Of a DNA stretch of 64,000 nucleotides, positions 16,779-26,017 are shown in pieces. A model generated the notes under the pieces. It saw nothing but the letters and a program-made list of their open reading frames with translations. It ran no database searches and was not told where the DNA came from. Numbering within the stretch: position 1 is the stretch's first letter; every line of letters starts with the position of its first letter. The position numbers and the translations under genes were made by a program. The DNA is from Crocinitomicaceae bacterium (lineage in GTDB: Bacteria; Bacteroidota; Bacteroidia; Flavobacteriales_D; Crocinitomicaceae), in NCBI GenBank assembly GCA_029252405.1, contig JAQXBM010000030.1, positions 1-64,000 of the forward strand. The letters run 5' to 3'.

Positions 16779-17886
16779 CGCTTACAACTTCGTACATAAA
16801 TAAATCTTGATGGATTGCCTGAATTTGATCAATCACTTCAGCTCGATCGCGCAGCAAAACCCCGTATCCTTCTTTCGCTAGATCGACGGCCAATTCCAGT
16901 CGTTGCGATTCTTCGATGATATCAGAATTAGGTTTGTACGTCAAACCCGTAAAGGTAATCTGATCGTCCTTTGAATAATTTTGTTCGAATGCTTCGCGCT
17001 GAAAGTTTCGGTGTAATACATTCGAGCGATCTGTAGCGATACTAATCGGTAGTTCGAGGTTCACCTCTTTTGCTGCTTCGCCCATTGCACGATTATCGCG
17101 AGGGAGACACGGGCCTCCATATCCAAATCCGTAGCGAAGGAAATTCGATCCAATTCGAGAGTCGGAACCTATCGCGTCCAACACCTTGTCTTGATTCCCT
17201 CCGTGCTGAACAGTTAAGTCTCCAATAGAGTTTGCAAAAGCTATTTTCGTTGTCAAGAAACAGTTTACAGCCAGTTTGGTGATCTCAGATTCGGTTCTCG
17301 ACATTCGGCTAAATCGAGCATCTTCTTTTTGTACGAAACAACGGTAAATTGCTTCGATTTCATTACCAATTTCCTCATTTGCTTCACCAATGAGCACTTG
17401 ATCAGGAAACTGCTGATCTTCAATAATGCTTCCTTGCGCGATGAACTCAGGGTTGTAAGAAATCGAATATCCGTGAGCACTCATTTTCTCATGCAATTTA
17501 TCACAGTAGCCCGGCATTACCGTCGAGTTGATGATCAAATGGGTCTCTTTCTTGGGTCGATCAAAAGCTAAGATTTCATCACACACTTTATCAATGTACG
17601 AATGATCAAAGGTCCCATCAGCTTTTGAAGGTGTTGGAACACAAATGAAAATCAAATGAATTTCAGGATCGAGAACAAATGCAAGTTCAGTAGAAACATT
17701 CAAGTATTCGGATTGCTCCAAAAAGCTCTCAACATGCGGCTCATTCGACTCAAGCGTTTTCGATTTGATTGATTGAATGTACTCAGCATTGGAATCAACA
17801 CCATAGATGTCAAACCCCACTCTTTCGAGGTTCAATGCAAAACATAGACCTAATCGTCCAATTCCTACAACTCCAATCTTCGCCAT
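16771..17886 (-). CDS. UDP-glucose/UDP-ManNAc dehydrogenase family enzyme
   Basis: This 371-residue NAD-dependent nucleotide-sugar dehydrogenase oxidises a UDP- or GDP-hexose C6 alcohol to a uronic acid in two steps. It shows the Rossmann motif GVVGIGRLGLCFA at 5-17, FICVPTPSKADGTFD near 80-94, STVMPGYCDKL at 121-131, YNPEFIAQGS at 144-153, the conserved Lys204, and the catalytic cysteine Cys260 in GYGGPCLPRD. It is shorter than typical UDP-glucose dehydrogenases (about 430) because the C-terminal NAD domain is reduced to about 80 residues. It probably supplies a uronic acid for the glycan. Whether the substrate is UDP-Glc, UDP-ManNAc or GDP-Man cannot be told. Confidence 0.8.
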   Translation of the reverse strand: MAKIGVVGIGRLGLCFALNLERVGFDIYGVDSNAEYIQSIKSKTLESNEPHVESFLEQSEYLNVSTELAFVLDPEIHLIFICVPTPSKADGTFDHSYIDKVCDEILAFDRPKKETHLIINSTVMPGYCDKLHEKMSAHGYSISYNPEFIAQGSIIEDQQFPDQVLIGEANEEIGNEIEAIYRCFVQKEDARFSRMSRTESEITKLAVNCFLTTKIAFANSIGDLTVQHGGNQDKVLDAIGSDSRIGSNFLRYGFGYGGPCLPRDNRAMGEAAKEVNLELPISIATDRSNVLHRNFQREAFEQNYSKDDQITFTGLTYKPNSDIIEESQRLELAVDLAKEGYGVLLRDRAEVIDQIQAIHQDLFMYEVVSDD

Positions 17887-17922
17887 CTATTTTATTTGTT
17901 TTGATCGTGATGCTTCCCGCGG

Positions 17923-18969
17923 TTATTGAGACGCATCGGCTCCGTTTATTTCCTTTAAATTAATGTTCTTGAGTCCCCAATCGTCAGAATTCATGTCAAA
18001 ATTTGAATTATCCTTAACGATTTGTCGTCCTGCAGCTTCCACCACCCACCAATCCAAAGAAGGACGTTTGTGGTAAAACTGCAATTGCTCGACGGCATTT
18101 CCAGGCTCCCAGCCTCCGCTGTGTGCAATGTGATACGAACACATTTCTCCAGGGAAAACAATCTGTTCAATTCCTTGCGCAAGCGCCGAGTACAGCCCCA
18201 TCGTATCGATGTGAAGCGAGTACATTTCGAGTTCCGCATACCCATCGATTTTTTCCCAATCCGTAATGCTCATCATGGTAAAATCTCCGCAGGCATCAGA
18301 ATCCATTGCGCGCACTTTCGCTTCAGTTTTTGAAAGCAGTTTCCCTATGAGCCAATTCAAAAACTTCAAGGATGGAGCGAATATTTTGTATTTGAACATC
18401 AAGCCATTTTCATCATAAATGACAGGGTACTCTCCCATTTTCCCCAATCGCTTGATGATATTCGCCTTGCAAAATTTCAGTTGATCTTCAACCGAATCGT
18501 TTTCGTTTATGGTCGCGGGAATATCGCAGCGATTCGCTCGGTAATACTTCCCAGTTTCCAATTTTCGCTTGGCCAATTCCTCGAACATAGCATCAGAAAA
18601 AAGCAAATCAATGTTTGTGCAGCAGATAAACTCTGCCTTCGATCTCCGAATCCCAACATTTTTGGCTATCATTTGGTAGAGGCCCAATTCTTCAGAAAAG
18701 CGGTATTTGTCGTGGATTTCTGAAGGCACAATCACGTATCGAACCGATAAATAATCATCTTTTGATACTGGAGGCAGAACTTTGTCCAACAACTCGTTTG
18801 GGTCGGGTGAGTTCCAATCGACCATAATGAGTTCACAAGGAAGTTTGAACTTATTGCATTGATGAATTAATCCATTGTAGAAAATCATCATTCGCTTGCG
18901 CAAATCTCCGCCGTGGTTATCATTTCGTGAAGTTACAACGAATGAAATGTATGGTGTTTTATCTGACAT
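17923..18969 (-). CDS. GT2-like glycosyltransferase
   Basis: The 348-residue protein begins YISFVVTSRNDNHGGDLRKR, typical of a GT-A first strand, with MVDWNSPD near 49 and an acceptor-side CCTNIDLLFSD segment near 116. Its Asn-x-Asp may serve as the metal-binding DxD. A similar TNVDIG motif occurs in the glycosyltransferase at 39.4 kb, so the two may be distant relatives. It has no membrane segment. The gene sits in the glycan operon, 36 bp from the dehydrogenase. The enzyme class is probable; donor and acceptor are unknown. Confidence 0.6.
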   Translation of the reverse strand: MSDKTPYISFVVTSRNDNHGGDLRKRMMIFYNGLIHQCNKFKLPCELIMVDWNSPDPNELLDKVLPPVSKDDYLSVRYVIVPSEIHDKYRFSEELGLYQMIAKNVGIRRSKAEFICCTNIDLLFSDAMFEELAKRKLETGKYYRANRCDIPATINENDSVEDQLKFCKANIIKRLGKMGEYPVIYDENGLMFKYKIFAPSLKFLNWLIGKLLSKTEAKVRAMDSDACGDFTMMSITDWEKIDGYAELEMYSLHIDTMGLYSALAQGIEQIVFPGEMCSYHIAHSGGWEPGNAVEQLQFYHKRPSLDWWVVEAAGRQIVKDNSNFDMNSDDWGLKNINLKEINGADASQ

Positions 18970-18977
18970 GCTGAAGT

Positions 18978-19358
18978 CTACTCTTGCGATTTTTCTAAAT
19001 ATCCCTCTTCGTAAACGCGCACTTCAAAAATCTGGTCGCCCAATCCTGATATTGCGACAATGTAGCTGTACTCGAAAGTTTTGACAAAAGTAAACGTCAA
19101 TATTTCATCTCCAATAAGGCCGGTATTATCTTTAATTTTCACAGGGATCAGCTGGTAGCTGCAATCGCTGAGCCATACAATTTTGTCCTTCAGTTTAACG
19201 TTTCCGTTCCCTTCGGTTTGATACTTTTTTGTACGCTTAATGATTGAAACAGTACCATCTTCGTTATCCACTTCGAAAGTGCCTGTTTTGAACTTATCAC
19301 AATCCTGCGCTTGAACACTCAAGCTGAGAAAAATGACAAGGAATCCAATGATTTTCAT
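18978..19358 (-). CDS. Small secreted protein of unknown function
   Basis: The 126-residue product has a clear signal peptide (KIIGFLVIFLSLSVQAQ) followed by about 108 residues rich in beta-strand character, with two cysteines (in DCDKFKTG and SDCSYQL). No family is recognised. It resembles small periplasmic lipocalin-like Bacteroidota proteins only in a general way. It is embedded between a glycosyltransferase (8 bp) and an epimerase (15 bp), so it is co-transcribed with cytoplasmic glycan enzymes, which is unusual for a secreted protein. Confidence 0.6.
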   Translation of the reverse strand: MKIIGFLVIFLSLSVQAQDCDKFKTGTFEVDNEDGTVSIIKRTKKYQTEGNGNVKLKDKIVWLSDCSYQLIPVKIKDNTGLIGDEILTFTFVKTFEYSYIVAISGLGDQIFEVRVYEEGYLEKSQE

Positions 19359-19373
19359 GTGTTGTGATTTAGT

Positions 19374-20348
19374 CTATGCGTTTTCCTTTAGAGCGGATAC
19401 CTGAGATTCAATCCATTGATAGGTTTTCGCCAACCCTTCGGACAAATTCACTTTTGGACTCCACCCAATGGATTTCGTAACGAGCGAATTTTCGGAATTA
19501 CGTCCCATTACACCAATTGGGCCGTCAATGTGATCCAAAGAGATAGATTTTTGAGCGTGCTCACTGATCAATTCTGCAAGGCGATTGATTGTTACCATTT
19601 CCTCCGAACCGATGTTCAGTACTTCTGTGCAATTCGAATTCATGAGCGCCAATACACCATCGATGCAATCATCAATGTAAAGGAATGAGCGCGTTTGCGT
19701 TCCATCTCCCCAAATTTCAATTGAATCCTTTTGATCGGCCATTGCCACCTTTCGACACAATGCCGCAGGTGCTTTCTCTTTTCCAGAATTCCATGTTCCT
19801 TCTGGACCGTAGATATTGTGAAAACGTGCTATTCGAACGTTCAAATTGTAATTTCTGAGGGCTGAGTGATACAATCTCTCTGAGAAGATCTTCTCCCAAC
19901 CGTATTCACTATCTGGTTCTGCTGGGTAAGCGGAGCTTTCTTCACAATTCGGATTATTTGGATCCGTCTGATTGAATTTTGGGTAGATGCAGGCCGAAGA
20001 AGAGAAAAACACTTTGCTCACTTTATTCTGAATGGCGAAATGAGAAACGTTTAAGTTGATCAAAGCTGAGTTGTGCATGACGTTGAAATCATTCTCCCCA
20101 GAGAACAAATACCCAGCACCTCCCATGTCCGCTGCGAGTTGATAGATTTCATCTACCTCATCTTTTATCGCCGCTTCACATACATTTGGATCACGGAGAT
20201 CTCCAATGACAAATTCATCCGCAGTAGATTCAGAAAACTCGGGGTATTTTAGGTCAATTCCAATAACGTGATAACCCTCCCGTTTCAAACGAGTGACCAA
20301 ATGGCTTCCGATAAAGCCGCCAGCACCAAGTACAAGAATTCGTTTCAT
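19374..20348 (-). CDS. GDP-mannose 3,5-epimerase-like SDR enzyme
   Basis: This 324-residue extended short-chain dehydrogenase has the NAD motif GAGGFIGSH at 8-16, ADMGGAGY at 73-80, SSSACIYP at 116-123, the catalytic Tyr149/Lys153 pair, RFHNIYGPEGTW at 175-186, KEKAPAALCRK at 190-200 and GDGTQTRSF. This combination follows plant-type GDP-mannose 3,5-epimerase closely, including the acid/base candidates Cys120 and Lys192. The expected reaction is GDP-D-mannose to GDP-L-galactose or GDP-L-gulose. It would feed an L-sugar into the glycan operon. A different NDP-sugar epimerase of the same subfamily cannot be excluded. Confidence 0.8.
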   Translation of the reverse strand: MKRILVLGAGGFIGSHLVTRLKREGYHVIGIDLKYPEFSESTADEFVIGDLRDPNVCEAAIKDEVDEIYQLAADMGGAGYLFSGENDFNVMHNSALINLNVSHFAIQNKVSKVFFSSSACIYPKFNQTDPNNPNCEESSAYPAEPDSEYGWEKIFSERLYHSALRNYNLNVRIARFHNIYGPEGTWNSGKEKAPAALCRKVAMADQKDSIEIWGDGTQTRSFLYIDDCIDGVLALMNSNCTEVLNIGSEEMVTINRLAELISEHAQKSISLDHIDGPIGVMGRNSENSLVTKSIGWSPKVNLSEGLAKTYQWIESQVSALKENA

Positions 20349-20392
20349 TCAGCAGTGTTTCTTATGTAAAAATACGATTCTGAGCCAATCCA

Positions 20393-22258
20393 TCAATCTT
20401 TCGCGAAGGCAATTCGCCATTTCTCCTTGTTTTCGAAGTCCAACTGTTCGGTTTTGGTGAATACGTAGTTTTCAATCACAAGGTAATCCAATTCCGTACT
20501 CATGAAACATCGAAAGGCATCATCTGGAGTGCACACAATTGGCTCTCCCCTAACATTGAAGCTGGTATTTACGACCATTCCAACCCCTGATTTCTCCTTG
20601 AATGCATTGATCAAATTCCAATAGCGCGGATTTGTCTTTTTGCTTACCGATTGAATTCGTGCTGAGAAATCGACGTGAGTGATTGGTTGCAATTTACTTC
20701 GTTCGGCTTTGAGTTTATCCATCATCGGCAAACTGTTGTAGTTCGCTGGCAATTCCGTTCGGTATTTTTCAGAAACTGGAGCGACCAACAGCATATACGG
20801 CGATTTCGATTCAAGGTCGAAATACTCGGAAGTTTCTTCTTCCAAAACCGATGGCGCAAATGGTCTGAACCCTTCACGGTGTTTGATTTTCAAATTCAAT
20901 TTGGATTGCATCTCCACATTTGTTGGATCAGCAATTATACTTCTGTTTCCCAATGCACGTGGACCGAATTCCATTCTTCCTTGGAACCAACCGATTACGT
21001 TTCCATCGGAAAGTTTGGTCGCGACAACCTCATTCAAATCTGAGAACTCATCAAATTTCTGATAAATCGCTTTTCGCTTTAGCGACATCAACTCTATTTC
21101 TTTTGAAGAATAGTAAGGTCCCAAATAGGTTCCATTCATCGCGTCTTCATCAGAATTAATTACTCGATCTTCATCGAAGTACATCGCGCTGATTGTCATT
21201 GCCGCTCCTGCCGCTCCACCACAATCACCTGAGGCTGGTTGAATGTAAATTTCATCAAAGATATTCGCGGCTTCCAGTTTTCCATTTGCTACGCAATTGA
21301 GTGCTACTCCACCTGCCATGCAGAGCTTGTTCAATCCAGTAACTCGTTTCGCTTCAGTCGCCATTTTGAGAACAATTCCCTCAGTGACAATTTGGATCGC
21401 GATCGCTAAATTTCGATATGAGTCTGTGAGTTCATCCTCCTCTTCTCTCTTTGAAATTCCGAATAAATTCTGCCACTTTTTGTCCTTCACCATGCGAAGT
21501 CCAGTCGCGTAATTGAAATACTCTTGATTCAGCCAAATCGAGCCGTCTTCTTTGATCTCGATCAATTTCGTTTTGATCAGCTCGATGAATTTCTGCGTCT
21601 CCTCAGATTCTGCATTTCCATATGGCGCGAGCCCCATCAACTTATACTCTCCCGAATTAACCTTGAATCCGAGGTAGTACGTGAAAGCACTGTAAAGCAA
21701 TCCAACTGAATGCGGAAAGTTCATTTCCTTGACCAATTCGATCTTGTTCCCTTTTCCTGTTCCGATTGACGCGGTACACCATTCACCCACTCCATCAATG
21801 GTTAAAATTGCCGCTTCTTCAAATTGAGATGGATAAAATGCACTCGCAGCATGCGACAAATGGTGCTCGGTGAACAACATTTTGAGTTTTCGCTTGTCGT
21901 ACGAACCAACTTCAGCCAAGCCTTCCTTGATTTTCTTTCGCAAAAACAATTTTTCATTCAACCAAACAGGCATCGCTTTGAGGAAAGAAACAAGTCCTTT
22001 CGGTGCGAAGGAATAATAGGTTTGAAGCAATCGCTCGAATTTCAGCAAGGGCTTGTCGTAAAACACAACAGCATCCAATTCATCAATTGTCAAACCAGCT
22101 TCTTCCAGGCAGTACCGTACTGCATTTTCTGGAAATACTTCTGTATGCTTAATTCGAGTAAAGCGCTCTTCTTGGGCTGCCGCGATTAATTTTCCATCTA
22201 CGAGAATTGCCGCTGCAGAATCGTGATAAAATGCCGATATGCCTAAAATTGCTGCCAT
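20393..22258 (-). CDS. NodU/CmcH-family carbamoyltransferase
   Basis: The 621-residue product uses carbamoyl phosphate and ATP to carbamoylate a hydroxyl group, in nodulation factors, antibiotics and sugars in known relatives. It begins AAILGISAFYHDSAAAIL, with the conserved histidine of the Kae1-like nucleotide-binding domain, then TEHHLSHAASAFYPS, GGVALNCVANGK and GRMEFGPRALGNRSI, and ends with the YrdC-like C-terminal part (RGEPIVCTPDDA). The ATG at 22256-22258 is chosen because the longer start would overlap the SxtJ gene by 38 bp. It is followed on the operon by the epimerase gene. The sugar acceptor is inferred from context. Confidence 0.88.
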   Translation of the reverse strand: MAAILGISAFYHDSAAAILVDGKLIAAAQEERFTRIKHTEVFPENAVRYCLEEAGLTIDELDAVVFYDKPLLKFERLLQTYYSFAPKGLVSFLKAMPVWLNEKLFLRKKIKEGLAEVGSYDKRKLKMLFTEHHLSHAASAFYPSQFEEAAILTIDGVGEWCTASIGTGKGNKIELVKEMNFPHSVGLLYSAFTYYLGFKVNSGEYKLMGLAPYGNAESEETQKFIELIKTKLIEIKEDGSIWLNQEYFNYATGLRMVKDKKWQNLFGISKREEEDELTDSYRNLAIAIQIVTEGIVLKMATEAKRVTGLNKLCMAGGVALNCVANGKLEAANIFDEIYIQPASGDCGGAAGAAMTISAMYFDEDRVINSDEDAMNGTYLGPYYSSKEIELMSLKRKAIYQKFDEFSDLNEVVATKLSDGNVIGWFQGRMEFGPRALGNRSIIADPTNVEMQSKLNLKIKHREGFRPFAPSVLEEETSEYFDLESKSPYMLLVAPVSEKYRTELPANYNSLPMMDKLKAERSKLQPITHVDFSARIQSVSKKTNPRYWNLINAFKEKSGVGMVVNTSFNVRGEPIVCTPDDAFRCFMSTELDYLVIENYVFTKTEQLDFENKEKWRIAFAKD

Positions 22259-22259
22259 C

Positions 22260-22634
22260 TTACCAAGGTTTTTCAAATGATTCTTTACTGAACTCATATT
22301 CCTTTTCCTTGAACAACGAGGCTTGCGTATTTTTCAAATCCATTGGGTCTGATTTCCCAAAAAGTCGCGATAGAAATGCTGTTGGTGTTAGGATCAGATA
22401 AAAAATGAGCGTCATGATGATGTTTGGAACGATAAAGCTCAATAACCACCCTAATTTCGTCCAGATCCAATCAATTTTTTCAGCCAAGTAACTTGAGATC
22501 GCTCCAAGAATTCCCACTCCCATTGCGATGTACAAAAAGACAATTTGCTTCGAAACGAAATACAAAACAAGAAATCCAACGGTAATTACAAGTACCGTTT
22601 TTGTAGGATTAGTCGACTTGGATGTTGCCGACAT
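22260..22634 (-). CDS. SxtJ-family membrane protein
   Basis: The 124-residue protein has about three hydrophobic segments (17-32, 34-48, 62-85) and a charged C-terminal tail. It matches the SxtJ family, which is regularly found beside NodU/CmcH carbamoyltransferases; that is the context here, with 1 bp to the carbamoyltransferase. Its start codon shares one base with the stop of the upstream 49-codon gene. The biochemical role of SxtJ is not established; anchoring the carbamoyltransferase to the membrane is a reasonable guess. Confidence 0.8.
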   Translation of the reverse strand: MSATSKSTNPTKTVLVITVGFLVLYFVSKQIVFLYIAMGVGILGAISSYLAEKIDWIWTKLGWLLSFIVPNIIMTLIFYLILTPTAFLSRLFGKSDPMDLKNTQASLFKEKEYEFSKESFEKPW

Positions 22635-22783
22635 TAAAACAATGAATAAATGAACGGTGCGACACTACTTCCTCCGCCAATCACCACAAGGACTCCAATA
22701 AGCAACAACATGATGATTACTGGTCCGAGCCAATATTTCTTTCGTTCCTTGATGAAACCCCAAATATCCTTTAGAAAATCCAT
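22634..22783 (-). CDS. DUF5989-family small membrane protein
   Basis: A 49-codon gene reads MDFLKDIWGFIKERKKYWLG followed by one membrane segment and a short GGGSS tail. It matches DUF5989, a small protein that accompanies SxtJ and carbamoyltransferase genes. Its TAA overlaps the ATG of the SxtJ gene (TAATG). Order, size and sequence all agree with the known trio, so the gene is real despite its length. Confidence 0.85.
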   Translation of the reverse strand: MDFLKDIWGFIKERKKYWLGPVIIMLLLIGVLVVIGGGSSVAPFIYSLF

Positions 22784-22831
22784 TCGTAAGTGTTAGTCAT
22801 GTTATTCAATATGCAATTTGGCAAAAATTGT

Positions 22832-25800
22832 TCACTCTGCTAGTTTTGCTTCAATTAAAGTTGCGAGAAAATCCGCGTATTTCTGATGTCCTTGATTGTT
22901 GAAGTGATTTCCATCTTGCAATCCATCGTAGTCTTCGGCTTTCAAACCAGAAGGAAAACTGTAGCTTAATTCATCAAATACAAAATCGTACTTCTTCTCA
23001 AGATTCAACTTGGTTTGCACATCTGAGGGAGATGGAATCAAGCTAAAAACAACAGGGATTTCTAGGCTGAGTGCTGTTGAATTCAATGAATCCAAATTTT
23101 GTTGCGAGTACGGCATGCGCTCCATTGACTCGGGCATTTGATGTTCAATTTCCTTGAAACGGCGCTTCGTTTTCAATTTCAAATACGGTCGAGAAAGTAT
23201 GACGCTATAACGGATGGTCTTCTCGAAGAAAGATGATTCATCGCTCCATAGGGAGAAATACTCGAAGTAATGCGCTTTCGCTTCATCAAAATTCTTGAAG
23301 TACGTTCCTTTTTCAGTGAGAAATATCGGACCTTCTGAATTGAGCCAAGGACCATTTTTGATCGGATACGAGAGCGGAACGAAGGGTTTCGGTGTGCGAT
23401 CGTATTCCAAAATATCGTTTCCACCATAGACCGCTACTAAAATCAAATCGGGCTTGAGAATTGGCGCATACTTTTCGACGATAAGTCGATATTGAACAGG
23501 ATCAGCACCGGCAATTCCGAAATTGAGGACGGCATACTCATCTGATTGATTCAAAATATGAGCAAAGGAAGCACCATAATTATCTGCACAGCAACCTTGT
23601 GTGAAAGAATCTCCGATCAACATCACTACTTTCTTTCCAGATTTTCGGATGGCGGCCACTGATTCTGGCGTGAATTCAACCGAACTGAAAAAACCTTCCG
23701 AATTGAGTTCTCCACCCTCGATCACTTCCGCACCTTGAACCATGTGCGTTATTCCTACTTCATCTCCGTATAGCAAGGAATCGTATTCAACTTCTCCTCG
23801 ATGATAATAGAAATCTTCAATAATTCCAGGCTTGAAGCCAACCAATCGCAATCCTATTTCAGCAATCAGAAACAAAACCAAGAAAATAATGAGACGCGTT
23901 TTCCAGACTTTTAATTTGCTTTCTTTTTGAGGAGGAATCTCTGCATTTTCCAAACAATATTCGATCGAGGAAATATACTCTGATTGAAAATAATTCTTTA
24001 GAACTGTTGATCTTGCTTTTGTGCCGAGTTCTTTACGAAGCTCTTCATCATTCAAAAGTTGAATCATTCGTTCGCTCATTCCTTCAACATCTCCCTCATC
24101 AACCAGGAAACCGGACTTGTTATACTCAATAACATCTGGGATTCCTGCATGATTCGTCGAAACGATCGCCAAACCAGTTGATGCCGCTTCCAAAATTGAA
24201 AGTGGAGTTCCTTCAGAGTCATTCTGATCAGTTTTCACTGAATGCTGAACGAAAATAGCGTGTTTTTGAAATTCTGAAACGACTTCCGACTGCGTCAGTA
24301 CTCCTTTGAAATCGATGTTGTTTTCTAGGTTGAGTTCTATACTCAATTGAATTGCAGCATCGAGCAATTCGCCATCACCGATAAACGTCAATTTTGCTTC
24401 TGGATGAGACTCCACAACTTTCGCGAAAGCTTGAATGGTGGACAATGGAGATTTCTTCGGAACAAATCGACCGCAAGCAATAAAATGTTCGCGTTTCACC
24501 TCATCTTTTGGTGGAGAGAAAACATCTGTGTCGATTCCATAAGTGATTTTCTCAATTTTCTCCGATGGACACCCCAAACTCAAAAGCTGGGACTTCATGT
24601 CTTCTGAAACCACAATAATTTTCGACGCCAATTGAAACAATTCCTTGTAGCTTTCACCGTAATGATTCAATGCATCATCCCGATAAGCATCGAAACCATG
24701 AAAATGAACGAGCAGTGGAATATTCGCTTTTCGGCACGCATGCTTGACTTCGGCTCCAGCTGGTCCATATTCCGCTAAAATTGCTCGAACATTGTTTTCC
24801 TTCCACGATTCAATCAAAGCTGTTTCAGCATCTTTCTCCTTCGATAATTCGTTCCAGGTCTTACCTCTATCAAGCGAAATTGATGTTGGGAAGTAACCAT
24901 CTGAATAGACAACCGCATTGGAAATTAACTTGATGTGTGCTTGAATAAATGTTTCTGAATATTGATTTCTATTTGTTGATAGAATCGCGTAGCTCTGAGG
25001 TTTCTTGCTTTCGTTGGAACCAGCCTTTTTAGACGAAACTCGACGTGTTACTTTTCCAATGACAGGGTGAAAAATCAAGAAGTGGAAAACGATTAGCCAC
25101 CAAAAATTGAAGTTCGCGAACAGGAGCGCGAAAATTATGATATATGGAAACCAATGTATGTAAAATCGATCCAAGAAGGCATTCGTGAAATGTTTTGCTG
25201 GTGTATCGGACTCACCATTTCGGTAATTGGTCCAAGCCAAAAAGAGGAAAATGATCATCACGACGAAGAGAAAATCAAGCTCGAACTGCACAAAAGCTAG
25301 AAATGCGACGAACGAAACGACCTCCACTGGAATAAAGACACGCTTCAATAATGAATACGTCTTCTCTTTTCCAATTTTCGTTGCAAAGGTTTTAGTTCCA
25401 CTTGATTGATCATTTTCATAATCCTTGTAATGATGCGAAACGATGTTGCGTATTCCTGAAATCAACTGCCAAACTGAAAGCGCGATGATGAAATAAAAGA
25501 AGTCTTCGTATGTTTTATCTCCAACAAGGTAAAAGGTCCAAGAAGCCAAGAACCCAGGCACGACATGAGCGTACAAAGCATCAGTGATAACCCCTAAAAA
25601 ACCGCGCTCCTTTAATCGGAAAGGCGGAAATGCGTAGAGAACGAACAATAATAACTCAGCAACAATGCAATAACCAGATATTATGTCCTTTGGCAAGTAC
25701 AACCAGGGCAAGATGGCAATCGCTAAAAACGTGATTATCAAAAGAAGAATGGAAATCGCGGATAAATTCGCCGTTCCATTTGGTTTTCCTGCAAGCGCGT

Positions 25801-26017
25801 CTTTCTTTCTGTCTGCGAGATCATTCGTCAAGTATCCGAAGCCCATGAATCCAATCGTGGTAGCGATCGCTGCTAAAAATGAAAAGGCCGAAGTCTTCGG
25901 GTGAACATTTCCCGCCAGCAACAAGAAATAACAAAACGCGATGAGCAAAGGAACTTTGTACCGCCACGGATTACTGAGTCGCAATTTCTGTTTGAAGAAG
26001 TGAAAAAATGAAATCAT
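22832..26017 (-). CDS. UbiA prenyltransferase - GT4 glycosyltransferase - SGNH hydrolase fusion
   Basis: This 1061-residue protein has three modules. Residues 15-330 form a UbiA-type polytopic prenyltransferase with both Asp-rich motifs (NDLADRKKD near 65 and KDYENDQ near 198). Residues 340-690 form a GT4 glycosyltransferase (HFHGFDAY, GRFVPKKSPL, EGTPLSILEAASTGLAIVST). A membrane segment at about 705 leads to an SGNH/GDSL-like domain with GDSF near 802, GGND near 866 and DGNH near 1035. UbiA relatives such as decaprenyl-phosphate phosphoribosyltransferase make prenyl-linked sugars; SGNH domains often acylate or deacylate glycans. The three may act in sequence on one lipid-linked saccharide (inference). 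ATG at 26017 is used; a TTG start lies 7 codons upstream. It is the first gene of the operon, 48 bp before DUF5989. Confidence 0.8.
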   Translation of the reverse strand: MISFFHFFKQKLRLSNPWRYKVPLLIAFCYFLLLAGNVHPKTSAFSFLAAIATTIGFMGFGYLTNDLADRKKDALAGKPNGTANLSAISILLLIITFLAIAILPWLYLPKDIISGYCIVAELLLFVLYAFPPFRLKERGFLGVITDALYAHVVPGFLASWTFYLVGDKTYEDFFYFIIALSVWQLISGIRNIVSHHYKDYENDQSSGTKTFATKIGKEKTYSLLKRVFIPVEVVSFVAFLAFVQFELDFLFVVMIIFLFLAWTNYRNGESDTPAKHFTNAFLDRFYIHWFPYIIIFALLFANFNFWWLIVFHFLIFHPVIGKVTRRVSSKKAGSNESKKPQSYAILSTNRNQYSETFIQAHIKLISNAVVYSDGYFPTSISLDRGKTWNELSKEKDAETALIESWKENNVRAILAEYGPAGAEVKHACRKANIPLLVHFHGFDAYRDDALNHYGESYKELFQLASKIIVVSEDMKSQLLSLGCPSEKIEKITYGIDTDVFSPPKDEVKREHFIACGRFVPKKSPLSTIQAFAKVVESHPEAKLTFIGDGELLDAAIQLSIELNLENNIDFKGVLTQSEVVSEFQKHAIFVQHSVKTDQNDSEGTPLSILEAASTGLAIVSTNHAGIPDVIEYNKSGFLVDEGDVEGMSERMIQLLNDEELRKELGTKARSTVLKNYFQSEYISSIEYCLENAEIPPQKESKLKVWKTRLIIFLVLFLIAEIGLRLVGFKPGIIEDFYYHRGEVEYDSLLYGDEVGITHMVQGAEVIEGGELNSEGFFSSVEFTPESVAAIRKSGKKVVMLIGDSFTQGCCADNYGASFAHILNQSDEYAVLNFGIAGADPVQYRLIVEKYAPILKPDLILVAVYGGNDILEYDRTPKPFVPLSYPIKNGPWLNSEGPIFLTEKGTYFKNFDEAKAHYFEYFSLWSDESSFFEKTIRYSVILSRPYLKLKTKRRFKEIEHQMPESMERMPYSQQNLDSLNSTALSLEIPVVFSLIPSPSDVQTKLNLEKKYDFVFDELSYSFPSGLKAEDYDGLQDGNHFNNQGHQKYADFLATLIEAKLAE

